64,000 nucleotides of DNA from Salinivibrio sp. ES.052 (GTDB lineage Bacteria > Pseudomonadota > Gammaproteobacteria > Enterobacterales > Vibrionaceae), in assembly GCF_900141775.1 (NCBI RefSeq), contig NZ_FSRI01000001.1, forward strand, positions 434,001-498,000, in the 5' to 3' direction. The stretch's first letter is position 1, and every line of letters starts with the position of its first letter. Made by a program: the position numbers and the translations under genes. Below the pieces are notes generated by a model. It saw nothing but the letters and a program-made list of their open reading frames with translations, was not told the DNA's origin and made no database searches. Below, piece by piece: positions 32,298 through 42,309 of the stretch.

Positions 32298-33176
32298 TTA
32301 AAACAGTGTCCCTTGTTGGCTTTGTGCCGCACGCGTGACTGGGGCGAGTGGAGGCGATAAATCAAGACGTTGATACAGTTGAGCCGCGAGTGCCGGAGCC
32401 TGGTCGTTGTCCGATGTATGAATCATTAAATAGGGTGTTTTACCGGCGGTTATCCACTGAGATAAACGTGGGATCCACGGGTCGAAAAATGTACTGTTTT
32501 CTGTCAACTGAGGATGGCCAATAAAACGCACCATAGGCGCATCGTTGGTGGCGATAGCATGAACCGGCACGCGTGGCTTTTTCTTTTGCGCATCAATAAT
32601 CTCTGGGGTCTCCGGTTTTGCCGCGAATACCGGGCGACTGTCCATGATCACGCGGTTGGCACCCTGGGCGATCAACAGTTGATTCAATGCCTTCTCTGCG
32701 TCTCCTTTGGCAAAAAACGTAGGGTGACGTACTTCCACGCCGACAGAGACATCCATCGGTAAGCTTTGTAAAAAGGCGGCAAGATCAGGCAAGCCTTCCG
32801 GACCAAAACGAGCCGGCAGTTGAATCGTCCACTGGCCAATTTTATCATGGAGCGGTGCCATCAGATGGATAAAATCCCGCGTTATCTCTTGCGCATGACG
32901 CAACTGACATTGATGAGTAATGGTTTTGGGAAACTTAAAGGTAAACTGAAAGGTGTCTGGAATCGCTGCCGCCCAGTTTGCGACCGTCTGTGGCGATGGT
33001 GACGCATAAAAGGTGGTATTGCCTTCCACCGTATTAAATACCTCGGCATAACGGGCCAAACGCTCACCTGAACGGGTTCCCGGGGGATAAAAATGGTGCT
33101 GCCAACTGGGATGAGACCACTGGGTCAATCCGAGCCGCAGCGGAGGCTGATTGAGCGTATGTAAGGCAAAAGGCAT
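32298..33176 (-). CDS. yecE: DUF72-family protein (YecE-like)
   Basis: The 292-residue TIM-barrel protein of unknown biochemical role shows the family segments G-L-T-Q-W-S-H-P-S-W near the start and F-N-T-V-E-G-N-T-T-F-Y-A. It also has F-K-F-P-K-T-I-T-H and G-V-E-V-R-H-P-T-F-F. In E. coli yecE also lies beside cmoA/cmoB and aspS. It diverges from aspS. Confidence 0.88.
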   Translation of the reverse strand: MPFALHTLNQPPLRLGLTQWSHPSWQHHFYPPGTRSGERLARYAEVFNTVEGNTTFYASPSPQTVANWAAAIPDTFQFTFKFPKTITHQCQLRHAQEITRDFIHLMAPLHDKIGQWTIQLPARFGPEGLPDLAAFLQSLPMDVSVGVEVRHPTFFAKGDAEKALNQLLIAQGANRVIMDSRPVFAAKPETPEIIDAQKKKPRVPVHAIATNDAPMVRFIGHPQLTENSTFFDPWIPRLSQWITAGKTPYLMIHTSDNDQAPALAAQLYQRLDLSPPLAPVTRAAQSQQGTLF

Positions 33177-33309
33177 CGTGTCATGCTCATTGATGATCGT
33201 GAATACGGCATAGCCTAATGATAACCAACCTCAAAGACCATCTGAAGAAAAACCCACGATCGCTTTACCAACGGCGGGCCTTTTCCTTTATAATAGCCAG
33301 TCTTTGACA

Positions 33310-33404
33310 GTAACGGCAGTGATGGGGGCGTACCGTCAGGTACGACAAAGGCTGTTACCGAATTCCCCTCAGTATTTGACAGGCTTGTGCCCAAGGGGGC
33401 AAGC
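33310..33404 (+). promoter_or_regulatory. Structured leader of aspS
   Basis: Two nested or adjacent hairpins precede aspS. One is CGTACC-GTCA-GGTACG at 33329-33344, enclosed by GTAAC (33310) and GTTAC (33354). The other pairs GCTTG (33383) with CAAGC (33400). They could be a folded 5' leader; there is no T tract, so not an attenuator of the his type. Confidence 0.35.
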
Positions 33405-33434
33405 GGAATTATCAGAACAGATCAGGAATATTCT

Positions 33435-35219
33435 ATGCGCACCCAATATTGTGGTCACCTGAATAGCGCCCACGTCGGGCAAGAAGTAAGTCTTTGTGGT
33501 TGGGTTAATCGTCGTCGTGATTTGGGCGGCTTGATTTTTATCGACATGCGCGATCGTGAAGGTCTGGTGCAAGTTGTGATTGACCCAGATATGGGTGACG
33601 TTTACGAACAAGCCAATAAACTGCGTAACGAATTCTGTATCACCATTCGTGGTGAAGTGCGCGCGCGTCCAGAGAGCCAAATCAACCGTGATATGGCCAC
33701 CGGTGAAGTCGAAGTGGTCGCAAACGGCTTGGACATCATCAACCGTAGTGCGCCGATGCCGATTGACTTTAACCAGTTTATCTCTGAAGAGCAGCGTCTT
33801 AAGTACCGTTACCTCGACCTGCGCCGTCCAGAGATGAGCGATCGGATTAAACTGCGTGCCAAAGCCACCAGCTTTGTTCGTCGCTTCTTGGATGAGAATG
33901 ACTTTTTAGATATCGAAACTCCGGTACTGACCAAAGCAACGCCAGAAGGTGCGCGTGACTACTTGGTTCCTAGCCGTGTGCACAAAGGCAGCTTCTATGC
34001 CTTGCCACAATCGCCTCAGCTGTTTAAGCAGTTGTTGATGATGTCTGGTTTTGACCGTTACTACCAAATCGTGAAGTGCTTCCGTGATGAAGACTTGCGT
34101 GCTGACCGTCAACCAGAATTCACCCAGATCGATATCGAAACCTCGTTCATGAGCGCCGAGCAAGTGCGCGACGTGACCGAGAAAATGATCCGCGAAATGT
34201 GGCAGTCGCTGCTTGACGTCGACTTGGGTGCCTTCCCAATCATGAAATTTGAAGAGGCGATGCGCCGCTTTGGCTCTGATAAGCCAGACTTGCGTAACCC
34301 GCTTGAAATCGTCGATGTTGCCGATATTGTCAAAGACGTTGAATTTAAAGTCTTCTCTGGCCCTGCGAACGATGAAAAAGGCCGCGTGGCCGTGATCCGT
34401 GTACCAGGCGGTGCCAGCTTGTCTCGCAAGCAGATCGATGAATACACCCACTTTGTCAGCATCTACGGTGCCAAAGGTTTGGCGTGGATGAAGGTCAACG
34501 ATCGTGACGCTGGCTTTGATGGTATTCAATCGCCGGTTGCCAAGTTCTTGAATGCCGACGTGGTAGAAAGCATCTTGTCACGCACTGACGCGCAAACCGG
34601 CGACATTATCTTGTTCGGTGCCGACAAAAAATCGGTGGTTACTGAAGCGCTGGGCGCATTGCGCGTCAAGCTAGGCTTGGATCTTGAACTGACCGATACC
34701 AACGCCTGGACTCCGCTGTGGGTGGTAGACTTCCCGATGTTTGAGGAAGACGACGAAGGCAACTTGCACGCGATGCACCACCCATTTACCGCCCCGACCG
34801 ACGTCACGCCAGAACAGCTAAAAGCGAATCCGGCGGCCGCGAACTCTAATGCGTATGATATGGTCATCAATGGTTACGAAGTCGGCGGTGGCTCGGTGCG
34901 TATCCACAGTCCAGAGATGCAAGCGGCGGTATTTGAGACCCTAGGCATTGATGAGCAAGAGCAACGTAAGAAGTTTGGTTTCTTGCTCGATGCGCTTCAA
35001 TACGGCACCCCACCACACGCAGGTTTGGCGTTTGGTATGGACCGTTTGGTCATGCTGTTATCTGGCACCGAGAATATTCGTGACGTGATTGCCTTCCCGA
35101 AAACTACCGCGGCTGCCTGCTTGATGACCAATGCACCGAGCATGGCCAATGACGCGGCGCTTGAAGAGCTCGCGCTCAGCATTACTGCGGCAGCCGAGCA
35201 AACCGAACAAAGCGAATAA
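33435..35219 (+). CDS. aspS: Aspartyl-tRNA synthetase
   Basis: AspRS charges tRNA-Asp. The 594-residue bacterial-type class II enzyme has an N-terminal OB fold ([15 protein letters not shown]) and motif 2 [16 protein letters not shown]. It also has the GAD insertion and motif 3 [12 protein letters not shown] 33435 (M-R-T-Q-Y-C-G) is chosen because it matches the family start and CAGGAA lies before it. Confidence 0.97.
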   Translation: MRTQYCGHLNSAHVGQEVSLCGWVNRRRDLGGLIFIDMRDREGLVQVVIDPDMGDVYEQANKLRNEFCITIRGEVRARPESQINRDMATGEVEVVANGLDIINRSAPMPIDFNQFISEEQRLKYRYLDLRRPEMSDRIKLRAKATSFVRRFLDENDFLDIETPVLTKATPEGARDYLVPSRVHKGSFYALPQSPQLFKQLLMMSGFDRYYQIVKCFRDEDLRADRQPEFTQIDIETSFMSAEQVRDVTEKMIREMWQSLLDVDLGAFPIMKFEEAMRRFGSDKPDLRNPLEIVDVADIVKDVEFKVFSGPANDEKGRVAVIRVPGGASLSRKQIDEYTHFVSIYGAKGLAWMKVNDRDAGFDGIQSPVAKFLNADVVESILSRTDAQTGDIILFGADKKSVVTEALGALRVKLGLDLELTDTNAWTPLWVVDFPMFEEDDEGNLHAMHHPFTAPTDVTPEQLKANPAAANSNAYDMVINGYEVGGGSVRIHSPEMQAAVFETLGIDEQEQRKKFGFLLDALQYGTPPHAGLAFGMDRLVMLLSGTENIRDVIAFPKTTAAACLMTNAPSMANDAALEELALSITAAAEQTEQSE

Positions 35220-35260
35220 ACACGATTTACCTTGGGCAGGTTGACTGCTCATTGCTCATC

Positions 35261-35297
35261 AACGCGCCTCAGACTGAAAAGCCAAGGCGCGTTTTTT
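35261..35297 (+). terminator. Terminator after aspS
   Basis: AACGCGCC and GGCGCGTT pair around a 17-base loop and run into TTTTT. Confidence 0.85.
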
Positions 35298-35346
35298 CTG
35301 ATTACTCCTTTCACGTGAGGGGAGCGCAAAAAAACGGAGAGTCGAT

Positions 35347-36093
35347 ATGGCAGGTCACAGTAAGTGGTCCAACATTAAACACCGTAAAGCCGCTCAAGAC
35401 GCGAAGCGCGGTAAGATTTTCACCAAACTGATTCGAGAATTAGTGGTTGCCACCAAAGAGGGTGGGCCAGAAGCGGAAACCAATCCACGCTTGCGTGCGG
35501 CGGTCGATAAAGCGTTATCAAACAATATGACGCGCGACACCATTAACCGTGCGATTGCACGCGGGGCTGGTGGCGATGGCGATGAGAACATGGAAACCGT
35601 CATCTACGAAGGCTATGGCCCGGCAGGCACCGCGGTGATGGTGGAATGCATGACCGATAACCGTAACCGTACCGTGTCAGGCGTGCGTCATGCATTTTCT
35701 AAATCTGGCGGCAACCTAGGCACCGATGGTTCAGTGAGCTTCTTGTTTGATAAAAGAGGTGTCGTCACTTACGCCGCAGGGCTTGAAGAAGACGATGTGA
35801 TGGAAGCGGCACTCGAAGGTGGTGCGGAAGACGTCGTCACCTATGATGACGGGTCGATCGATGTTTATACCACCCCCAATGACTTTGGCACGGTTAAAGA
35901 CGCGTTAGATAAAGCCGGCTTTGAAGCCGAGCGCGCCGAAGTCACTCAGGTGCCATCCACCAAAGCCGAATTAGATGCTGATACCGCACCTAAATTACTG
36001 CGACTTATCGATATGCTAGATGATCTTGACGACGTGCAAGAAGTCTATCATAACGGTGATATGTCCGACGATGTGGCAGCGAGTTTAAGCTAA
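35347..36093 (+). CDS. yebC: YebC-family translation/transcription regulator
   Basis: The 248-residue protein has the near-invariant start [14 protein letters not shown] and G-P-x-G-T-A-V-M-V-E in the middle. The family was long listed as a probable transcription factor; more recent work assigns some members to ribosome rescue at proline-rich stretches. GGAG precedes the ATG. Its stop abuts the ruvC start codon, so the two are cotranscribed, as is common. Confidence 0.95.
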   Translation: MAGHSKWSNIKHRKAAQDAKRGKIFTKLIRELVVATKEGGPEAETNPRLRAAVDKALSNNMTRDTINRAIARGAGGDGDENMETVIYEGYGPAGTAVMVECMTDNRNRTVSGVRHAFSKSGGNLGTDGSVSFLFDKRGVVTYAAGLEEDDVMEAALEGGAEDVVTYDDGSIDVYTTPNDFGTVKDALDKAGFEAERAEVTQVPSTKAELDADTAPKLLRLIDMLDDLDDVQEVYHNGDMSDDVAASLS

Positions 36094-36615
36094 ATGACAG
36101 TGATACTGGGGATTGACCCAGGTTCGCGGATCACCGGTTATGGGGTGATCCGCCAACAGGGTCGGCATCTTGAATACCTCGGCAGTGGTTGTATTCGCAC
36201 CGAAACAGACGACTTACCCGGTCGATTGAAGCATATTTACGCAGGGGTGAGCGAAGTGATCACCCAATTCCAGCCCGATAACTTTGCTATTGAGCAAGTA
36301 TTTATGGCCCGCAATGCCGATTCAGCCCTTAAATTGGGCCAAGCCCGTGGCAGTGCCATTGTCGCCGCGGTGAATGCCGAGTTACCGGTGTCTGAATACG
36401 CGGCGAGGTTGATCAAGCAAGCGGTGGTGGGCAAAGGCAGTGCGGATAAAAAGCAAGTTCAACATATGGTTACCCACATGTTGAAACTCAGCGCCACTCC
36501 CCAAGCCGACGCCGCCGACGCCCTTGCGGTCGCCATTTGTCATGCCCACACTAACCACACCCTCATCGCCATGGCCGGCAAAGCCAATGCCGCCCGCCGC
36601 GGCCGGTATAGATGA
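36094..36615 (+). CDS. ruvC: Holliday junction resolvase RuvC
   Basis: RuvC is the dimeric Mg-dependent nuclease that cuts Holliday junctions bound by RuvAB. The 173-residue product shows [14 protein letters not shown] (first catalytic Asp), A-I-E-Q-V-F (Glu) and the C-terminal [10 protein letters not shown] (last Asp pair). In this window ruvC is separated from ruvA by nine kilobases of inserted DNA. Confidence 0.97.
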   Translation: MTVILGIDPGSRITGYGVIRQQGRHLEYLGSGCIRTETDDLPGRLKHIYAGVSEVITQFQPDNFAIEQVFMARNADSALKLGQARGSAIVAAVNAELPVSEYAARLIKQAVVGKGSADKKQVQHMVTHMLKLSATPQADAADALAVAICHAHTNHTLIAMAGKANAARRGRYR

Positions 36616-36728
36616 TACCATTGGCGTAGGTGACACAAGCCGCGGTAAGATGTCAACAATGATGCATTATGCTACCTGGGCGCCAGTTGCACTGCGCCTG
36701 TCACGATCGGTGTTAATTTTACCCCCCC

Positions 36729-36916
36729 ATGTCGGAGGCGCGCTTTGGCTTGGGTATTCATGGTTGACATCGCTCCGGCGCTTGTCCGACCTACGCCTGA
36801 TTTATATATCGGTGGTGTCATCGGCTACGATTACTCGTTCCCACGCTCCTGCGTGGGAATGAATACAAAACTCGAACCCTGAACAGAGGTCGTGACAAAA
36901 CCATCGAACCGCACTT
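36729..36916. repeat. Left flanking direct repeat of the ruvC-ruvA island
   Basis: This 188-base segment recurs in the same orientation at 45015-45202 with about ten mismatches counted by eye. It contains an imperfect inverted repeat (GTCGGAGGCGC paired with GCGCTTGTCCGAC) and a REP-like palindrome TTCCCACGCTCCTGCGTGGGAA. The surrounding 650 bases between ruvC and the toxin hold no other gene. Confidence 0.85.
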
Positions 36917-37032
36917 GTCGAATTTGGTTGCTCTGATTCTGCTGAACGGATCTCTGTTCTCACACGCTCTAACACGGTGCCCAATTTGGGTTGGTCACTA
37001 CAATTGGACCCACCTCACAATTCAGCCAGTGC

Positions 37033-37412
37033 TAACCTAACGATGACAACAAACCTATCCAAAAATCTGGCCCGTTGCGTAGAATGATCCGCCATGATTC
37101 TTGGCAGGCGGACAATGCGGTGGGTTACAAACTAGTTCGATTGACTGAACTTATGGCTTATGAGTTTGGGCAAGTAGAGGGCGATACTGAGGCGCTGAAT
37201 GAGCGAGACCTTGATGGAGTGATAACCTAACGATGACAACAAACCTATCCAAAAATCTGGCCCGTTGCGTAGAATGATCCGCCATGATTCTTGGCAGGCG
37301 GACAATGCGGTGGGTTACAAACTAGTTCGATTGACTGAACTTATGGCTTATGAGTTTGGGCAAGTAGAGGGCGATACTGAGGCGCTGAATGAGCGAGACC
37401 TTGATGGAGTGA
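37033..37412 (+). repeat. Exact 190-bp tandem duplication over the toxin start
   Basis: Bases 37033-37222 are repeated exactly as 37223-37412. The unit contains the upstream region, the start codon and about the first 46 codons of the toxin-like gene. The unit is not a multiple of three, so the first copy's frame stops (GTG ATA ACC TAA) at the junction, and only the second copy joins the long gene. Each copy also holds a 14-codon frame M-T-T-N-L-S-K-N-L-A-R-C-V-E whose TGA overlaps the downstream ATG. Confidence 0.92.
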
Positions 37413-39868
37413 TGCCCGATGGGGTGAGCTTTTCACAATTCAAAGAAAAGCTTGATAGCGGTGAATTTGCACTGTTGGCTGACACCCCAACGCGGCCCGC
37501 GATGGTGCATGATAATACGAATAAGGTTTGGACCCTCTCGCCAGACACTGAAACGACCCTCTCACCACAAGCCCGTTCAGCACTTGCCGCCCGAGCCAAT
37601 CAGTCTGGCAGTGCGGTCGGTGGCGCGAGTGGCTCCGGCGGTGCTAGTCACAGTTCGCATGCCGCAACCAATATCGAAGACACCTATGTGCCGGAACCGG
37701 TAAAACCTGACCGTTCAGATGCGCCACCGCCACTTAAGTACGAGTACTGTTTTGAGATTGCCAGCTCGGACAAGGTCTTTAGCAAGACAGTCGGGTGTAA
37801 ATTTGAGTTAGCCAAAACACAACAAGAAGGCGTGAAGGGTGATTGGCAAACCGCGCCCACTGAACATGGTACCAAGTATACCGCTTATGCGGTATTCAAT
37901 GAGCCCAAAAAGCTTGTTGCTAAAATTGCATCGGCCTCAATGGGCATCAGCGTGCCCGAGCCCGTGCAGATGAAGCCGATTGGCTCTGGAGTAATCCAAG
38001 AAGCCTTTATTCCTGTAACCCCCTCCGTTCAACTCGGCGAGCGACTAGGCTTACCCACCGAAGGCTATTACTACCACTTTTATCAAAAGCGCTTAGTGCA
38101 GGAGTACAAGCTGCTGGGTGACGGAAAATGGCAGTTTTACGCCACGCGCTCTAGGCATGAGAAACTCAATCATGAGCAAGGTTTTAATCGTTATCAAAGC
38201 GCGCTCTTGGTGTACTGGAAGATTGGCGGGAAAGAAGTCGAAGACCAACATCTTGTCTATCTCGAAGAACCGATCACTCGCGAGACGCTTGATAACCCAG
38301 ACGAAGAATGGCTGGCAGAAAACGGCGTAAAGCTATCTATCAGCGATTTGCTCGCCGCCCCTAAGCAAGCCGTTGCGAATCGAGATGACTCACCGGCAGA
38401 GTCGGATAGCGATAAAACTGGTGACTCAGCGCAACCATTAACCCATACCGTTAAGTTTGATCCGACTACCCGCCAACGTGAATCATGGCCGACAATTGCC
38501 GAACAATATGGCTTATCCGCTAAGCAGCTGCTGGGTTTGAATCCGCAGTATGACGCTGAACCGATGGCATTGGCGGTAGGTGATAGCCTAACGGTTAGTC
38601 AGCCAGCGGCGAAAAGCGAGAAGAAATCAATAGCTCGCTCTTTACCACCAGAAGAACCAAAAACATACCACTTAGCGGCCAATACCCACTATACGTTTGA
38701 TGGAATATTACAGGGGACATCTGTTAAACCAATAAATCGAGACGATATGGTTAACGCAGAAATTTCTGTGGTCAATTTAACTCAGTTATCCCCTCAAGAC
38801 GTTGATGATGTGTATCTTGTTTTTGCTGACAAACGAATGAGCGTGGACGATTTTGCGCTTGAAACATATTTATCAAACCAAAAGCATATAGTCGAACATG
38901 TTCTTAATTCAAACCCTCATTTGAAACGTAGCTTTAGCCAGATTGTTGAAGGTATGCCTCTAGTCGTATCACCTTGGTCTGAGCAACACCCAGATGAAGA
39001 GTTTGCCATCAAACAGGCGGACGACTTAATGAGTGAATTTCTCACTCTCTCAAGCGAACAGAAAAAGTGGTTCGCAGAGCATCACGAAACAACAACGAAT
39101 GCACTACTTATGAGTGCGGCATCTGGCCTAGATATTCATCAGCAGGACGCAAACACATCTATGCTGGCCGAGCTAGATCTAAACCATCTTTTGGCTGGCT
39201 CTGGCGCCGTGATCGCTGGCGCTCAAGTCCAAGGTGATAAAATAAGCAAAAAGATGAAGTCTTTTGCTGACTACTCTCGTTACGTTGCTTCTCGAACGGA
39301 AGGACTGTCAGGTCCCAAGCTATACTCTCACCCCGACTACAAAGCATGGAGAAAACAAGCTCGCACGTTTCAACAAGAGATGAAGTTAATACTTTCCGAG
39401 GTAGGAAAACCTGGATATATTAGAAACATACAGACAAAACGTATCAACAACTACCTAAATGTCGGCAAGCGCCAACTTTACCGAGCAAGAGACTTTTCTA
39501 AAGCAATTTCCGGTATTGAAATGACCTCGTTGTATAAACAAACGATGTCATTTAGCCGCTCATTAGGTATCGCTAACGGTCTCGTAATTGGTGCGGGATT
39601 ATATGGAAACGCTGCTGATGTGGTAAATACATGTAATAGTAGTGGTTGGTTTGAGGATACTTGTAATAGAAATATAGTAAACAATACTGCAAGTGGTTTT
39701 TTTAACGTATTGGGAGGTATTGGTGTAGGCATTGCTCTAGCTGCAATCCCTGTAACTGGGGGGCTATCGATGGCTTTAGTTGGTGGAGGCTCTTTATTCT
39801 GGGGGATGTATGGTGGTGACTTATCTCAGCAAGTAGGTTTATTTGTCGAGGAGATAGTCTTTGATTAA
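37274..39868 (+). CDS. Large LysM-containing polymorphic-toxin-like protein
   Basis: The 864-residue protein has no signal peptide. Parts in order: an N-terminal domain (1-105); a Ser/Gly/Ala-rich linker (about 108-130); a beta-rich region (about 150-360); a LysM-like unit (about 390-440: W-P-T-I-A-E-Q-Y-G-L-S-A, then L-L-G-L-N-P); and a long helical region. The C-terminus has glycine-rich hydrophobic stretches at about 765-785 and 805-850, separated by a short Cys-containing loop. From about base 38640 the DNA becomes visibly more AT-rich, as in toxins with swapped C-termini. I infer a secreted membrane-disrupting effector, possibly type VI; no VgrG, Hcp or PAAR gene is in the window. ATG 37274 is preferred to TTG 37265. 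The next gene overlaps its end. Confidence 0.65.
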   Translation: MIRHDSWQADNAVGYKLVRLTELMAYEFGQVEGDTEALNERDLDGVMPDGVSFSQFKEKLDSGEFALLADTPTRPAMVHDNTNKVWTLSPDTETTLSPQARSALAARANQSGSAVGGASGSGGASHSSHAATNIEDTYVPEPVKPDRSDAPPPLKYEYCFEIASSDKVFSKTVGCKFELAKTQQEGVKGDWQTAPTEHGTKYTAYAVFNEPKKLVAKIASASMGISVPEPVQMKPIGSGVIQEAFIPVTPSVQLGERLGLPTEGYYYHFYQKRLVQEYKLLGDGKWQFYATRSRHEKLNHEQGFNRYQSALLVYWKIGGKEVEDQHLVYLEEPITRETLDNPDEEWLAENGVKLSISDLLAAPKQAVANRDDSPAESDSDKTGDSAQPLTHTVKFDPTTRQRESWPTIAEQYGLSAKQLLGLNPQYDAEPMALAVGDSLTVSQPAAKSEKKSIARSLPPEEPKTYHLAANTHYTFDGILQGTSVKPINRDDMVNAEISVVNLTQLSPQDVDDVYLVFADKRMSVDDFALETYLSNQKHIVEHVLNSNPHLKRSFSQIVEGMPLVVSPWSEQHPDEEFAIKQADDLMSEFLTLSSEQKKWFAEHHETTTNALLMSAASGLDIHQQDANTSMLAELDLNHLLAGSGAVIAGAQVQGDKISKKMKSFADYSRYVASRTEGLSGPKLYSHPDYKAWRKQARTFQQEMKLILSEVGKPGYIRNIQTKRINNYLNVGKRQLYRARDFSKAISGIEMTSLYKQTMSFSRSLGIANGLVIGAGLYGNAADVVNTCNSSGWFEDTCNRNIVNNTASGFFNVLGGIGVGIALAAIPVTGGLSMALVGGGSLFWGMYGGDLSQQVGLFVEEIVFD

Positions 39869-40262
39869 GCTCGTATCCGAAATTAGCATTATGATTTCTC
39901 TACTATCATTCTTTCCTTGGATAGGTGTAATAGTATACCTATCCATGAAATTGAGAAAAAATAAGTATGAGTTAATATTGAAAATCTCTCTATCTGCTCC
40001 GAACTCATTTTCTACAAGATCTAGGATGATGATGGAAAGTAACTTATCTTGGATTGCTGCAAGCTGCTTCCCGTTTTATTGGTTTGGAAAAGCAATGCTA
40101 AAATATGCTTGGCGCATTCCAGAGTCAGAAGTGAATAACTGGAAAAAAAGCATTCTAGATATTTTTGGAGCATGGAACACATGGTATAAATCAATTGTTT
40201 ATCTTGGCAATATAACTTTTACCAGTTTAATCGTGTTTTCCATTTTTTTCTGGGGGCTTTGA
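39861..40262 (+). CDS. Small membrane protein, putative immunity protein of the toxin
   Basis: The 133-residue protein has a strong hydrophobic N-terminal segment (I-S-I-M-I-S-L-L-S-F-F-P-W-I-G-V) and a second one near residue 50-65 (W-I-A-A-S-C-F-P-F-Y-W-F). A last segment ends the protein (F-T-S-L-I-V-F-S-I-F-F-W-G-L). The TTG start overlaps the toxin's last codons by eight bases, with GAGGAG eight bases upstream, so translation is coupled. Low GC matches the toxin C-terminus. A membrane-bound partner fits a pore-forming toxin. No family is recognised. Confidence 0.6.
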   Translation: MIKLVSEISIMISLLSFFPWIGVIVYLSMKLRKNKYELILKISLSAPNSFSTRSRMMMESNLSWIAASCFPFYWFGKAMLKYAWRIPESEVNNWKKSILDIFGAWNTWYKSIVYLGNITFTSLIVFSIFFWGL

Positions 40263-40780
40263 GTGCACTCAAGGATGCATTTTCGAAACGCCAGATATTC
40301 GGTAATGACTAAATGGAAAGCATTTTTACCACTGCTCTTATCAGTGGCTGTTTTAGGTTGTGAACCTGAGCCTTATACTGCTGAAGTTGGTTTTACGAAT
40401 GGTAGTTCCACAGGTAGGCACTCTGTCTATAAAATGACAATTACAACCGTGTCTGGCGGTAAAGCCAACTTTGCCATGGGTGGAGTGAGCGGTTACCCCG
40501 GCGCTCACTCCTCAGGTGGGCGTATAGACGCTCCCGCTTACATTGAAGGCGAATGGGAAGAAGGATGGGGGTTTGCAGACGATGACATCAGCTCTACACC
40601 TCATCACCGCATATCTGCTCCCATTCCAGATAATGCCGAAGCCAAAATGAAAACAATGGATAATTATTACCAAAATTTCGACCGTGACTATGGTTCGATG
40701 GAGGTGATTGTTGATGGCCCTAGAGTACGGGTCTTCTACTCAAAATCGTGCGTTGATATGTACGATGACTGTACGCCTAA

Positions 40781-42113
40781 GGCTCTTCACCGGATGTGGT
40801 GGAAAGTGTTTCTTTTCAAGTTTTCCGATTAATTGGAAAATGAGGAAACACTCTGCACTTGAGCCCTGAATCAGATGAAAGATACAGCACTCTATCAAGC
40901 GATCCTTGGACTGATTCCGCCATGGACTGTCGACTCTGTCCAGGTGGATAAAACGAGCCAACGTATTACCGTGACTATCATGTACGAAAGTCATTCAAGC
41001 GTTGCTTGTCCAACATGCTCGAAAGCGGTAAGAAAGCATGACTCTCGAAAGCGGATATGGCGTCATTTGGATACATGCCAATACGAAACATATCTTGAGG
41101 CCCAAGTTCCACGTGCTGACTGTCCAAAGCATGGGGTTCAGACCGTTTCTGTTCCTTGGGCATCTCCTGGAAGTCGCTATACCGAACTCTTTGAGACAAA
41201 GATTATTGAAACACTTCAGTTCACTTCTCTTCTCTCTGTATCTAAAGCCTTTCGACTGAGTTGGGGAGCCATTGATCGGGTAATGAAAAGGGCTGTTTCA
41301 CGAGGGCTCGCCCGGAGAAATTTAAATAAGGTAGAAGATCTGTTGGTAGACGAAACTGCCTTTTGCCGAGGGCATGATTATGTCACGGTGATGTCGAGCC
41401 GAACGGGCCAAGTTCTCGCTGTTGCCGACGGTAAAAGTGAACAAAGCTTAGCAAACTGCTATCGAGTGCTGCCTAACATCGCTAAACAACAGGTCCGCTC
41501 AGTCTCGATGGATATGAGCCAAGCTTTTATGAATGCAACCGAGTCCTTCTTTGGCTCACGCTCTAAACGCCTGATTGCAGTTGATCATTTCCACGTGGCA
41601 AAAGTGCTCACCAAAGCTGTTGACGATGTTCGCAAGCAAGAGGTTAACCGTCTACCGCCATACCTTAAACGAGAGTGCTACAGAACGCGTTATGGCTGGC
41701 TCAAAAGAAATAGAAACCTCACTGGTCGCTTGAGGGAGCGTATAAACAAATTGGCCAAGCTCATGATAGATACAAGCCTTAGCTGGTTGCTCAAAGAGCA
41801 AGCAAGACTAATCTGGTACGGAGGTTCGATCAGAAGCGCAAGGAATCAATGGCTAGAGTGGCTTGCTTTAGTTAAGGCAAGTGGAATTAAACCATTGATG
41901 ACAGCAGCGGCGACAGTGAAAAAGCACTTACCAGCAATCCTTAATGCAATGCGGCTGAAGGCATCGAATGGCCTGGCGGAAGCTATAAATGCCAAAATCC
42001 AATACATGAAGCTTAGAGCTAAAGGCTTTAGAAACAAACAACGGTTCAAGACAGCGATACTGTTCTATTTTGGGGGGCTTGATATGACTTTCCACCATGA
42101 ACGATGAAGAGCC
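40781..42113 (+). mobile_element. ISL3-family insertion sequence, complete, 1333 bp
   Basis: The ends are inverted repeats: GGCTCTTCA followed by C/T-C-G, four variable bases, then TGGTGGAAAGT on both sides. An 8-bp target duplication ACGCCTAA flanks it at 40773-40780 and 42114-42121, the length typical of ISL3. It holds one intact transposase gene. It interrupts lipoprotein paralogue 1; the uninterrupted site is visible in paralogues 2 and 3, which confirms the boundaries. Confidence 0.95.
40875..42107 (+). CDS. ISL3-family transposase
   Basis: The 410-residue protein has an N-terminal zinc-finger segment (C-P-T-C-S-K-A-V-R-K-H, then A-D-C-P-K-H-G-V). A helix-turn-helix follows (A-F-R-L-S-W-G-A-I-D-R-V). 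Its DDE domain has the acids in L-V-D-E-T-A-F, S-M-D-M-S-Q-A-F and G-L-A-E-A-I-N-A-K-I. The C-terminal K-A-R-G-like family segment appears here as L-R-A-K-G-F-R-N. It ends six bases inside the right inverted repeat. It appears intact and probably active. Confidence 0.95.
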   Translation: MKDTALYQAILGLIPPWTVDSVQVDKTSQRITVTIMYESHSSVACPTCSKAVRKHDSRKRIWRHLDTCQYETYLEAQVPRADCPKHGVQTVSVPWASPGSRYTELFETKIIETLQFTSLLSVSKAFRLSWGAIDRVMKRAVSRGLARRNLNKVEDLLVDETAFCRGHDYVTVMSSRTGQVLAVADGKSEQSLANCYRVLPNIAKQQVRSVSMDMSQAFMNATESFFGSRSKRLIAVDHFHVAKVLTKAVDDVRKQEVNRLPPYLKRECYRTRYGWLKRNRNLTGRLRERINKLAKLMIDTSLSWLLKEQARLIWYGGSIRSARNQWLEWLALVKASGIKPLMTAAATVKKHLPAILNAMRLKASNGLAEAINAKIQYMKLRAKGFRNKQRFKTAILFYFGGLDMTFHHER

Positions 42114-42309
42114 ACGCCTAAACAGGGAGCAGACCCAAACGGGTGGGTCGTCCGTTCACCTAAAAACCAGACTGATGTGGTCGTTCTCTTTGATGGAAAA
42201 GGCGAATCTTCTTCGACACCTTTTCCAAACACCTTTTTTGCCGATTTGGAAAAGCGTAAAAAAGCGAGTGTGTCTGAGTAAGGTCAGCCCAAACATCAGG
42301 TAGTTAGCA

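Larger units (their letters stand above)
40305..42281 (+). pseudogene. Lipoprotein paralogue 1, split by an ISL3-type element
   Basis: The 5' part (40305-40780) and the 3' part (42122-42281) join in frame into a 211-residue lipoprotein when the element and one copy of the 8-bp duplication are removed. The signal ends V-L-G-C19. The body has G-F-T-N-G-S, G-G-K-A-N-F-A-M-G, G-Y-P-G-A-H-S and Y-H-R-I-S-A-P-I-P. The truncated 5' frame reads into the element and adds 17 foreign residues after A-L-H-R. Its first 360 bases are almost identical to paralogue 5, its end to paralogue 2. Confidence 0.9.

Noticed and set aside
36524-36862. 112-codon frame running from ruvC into the left repeat
   Set aside because: It is out of frame with ruvC at its start and continues through the intergenic repeat; similar shadows occur at the right repeat.
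36729-36916. Integron attC site
   Set aside because: The hairpin lacks the attC core GTTRRRY and its inverse, no integrase is present, and the lipoprotein copies are not separated by such sites.
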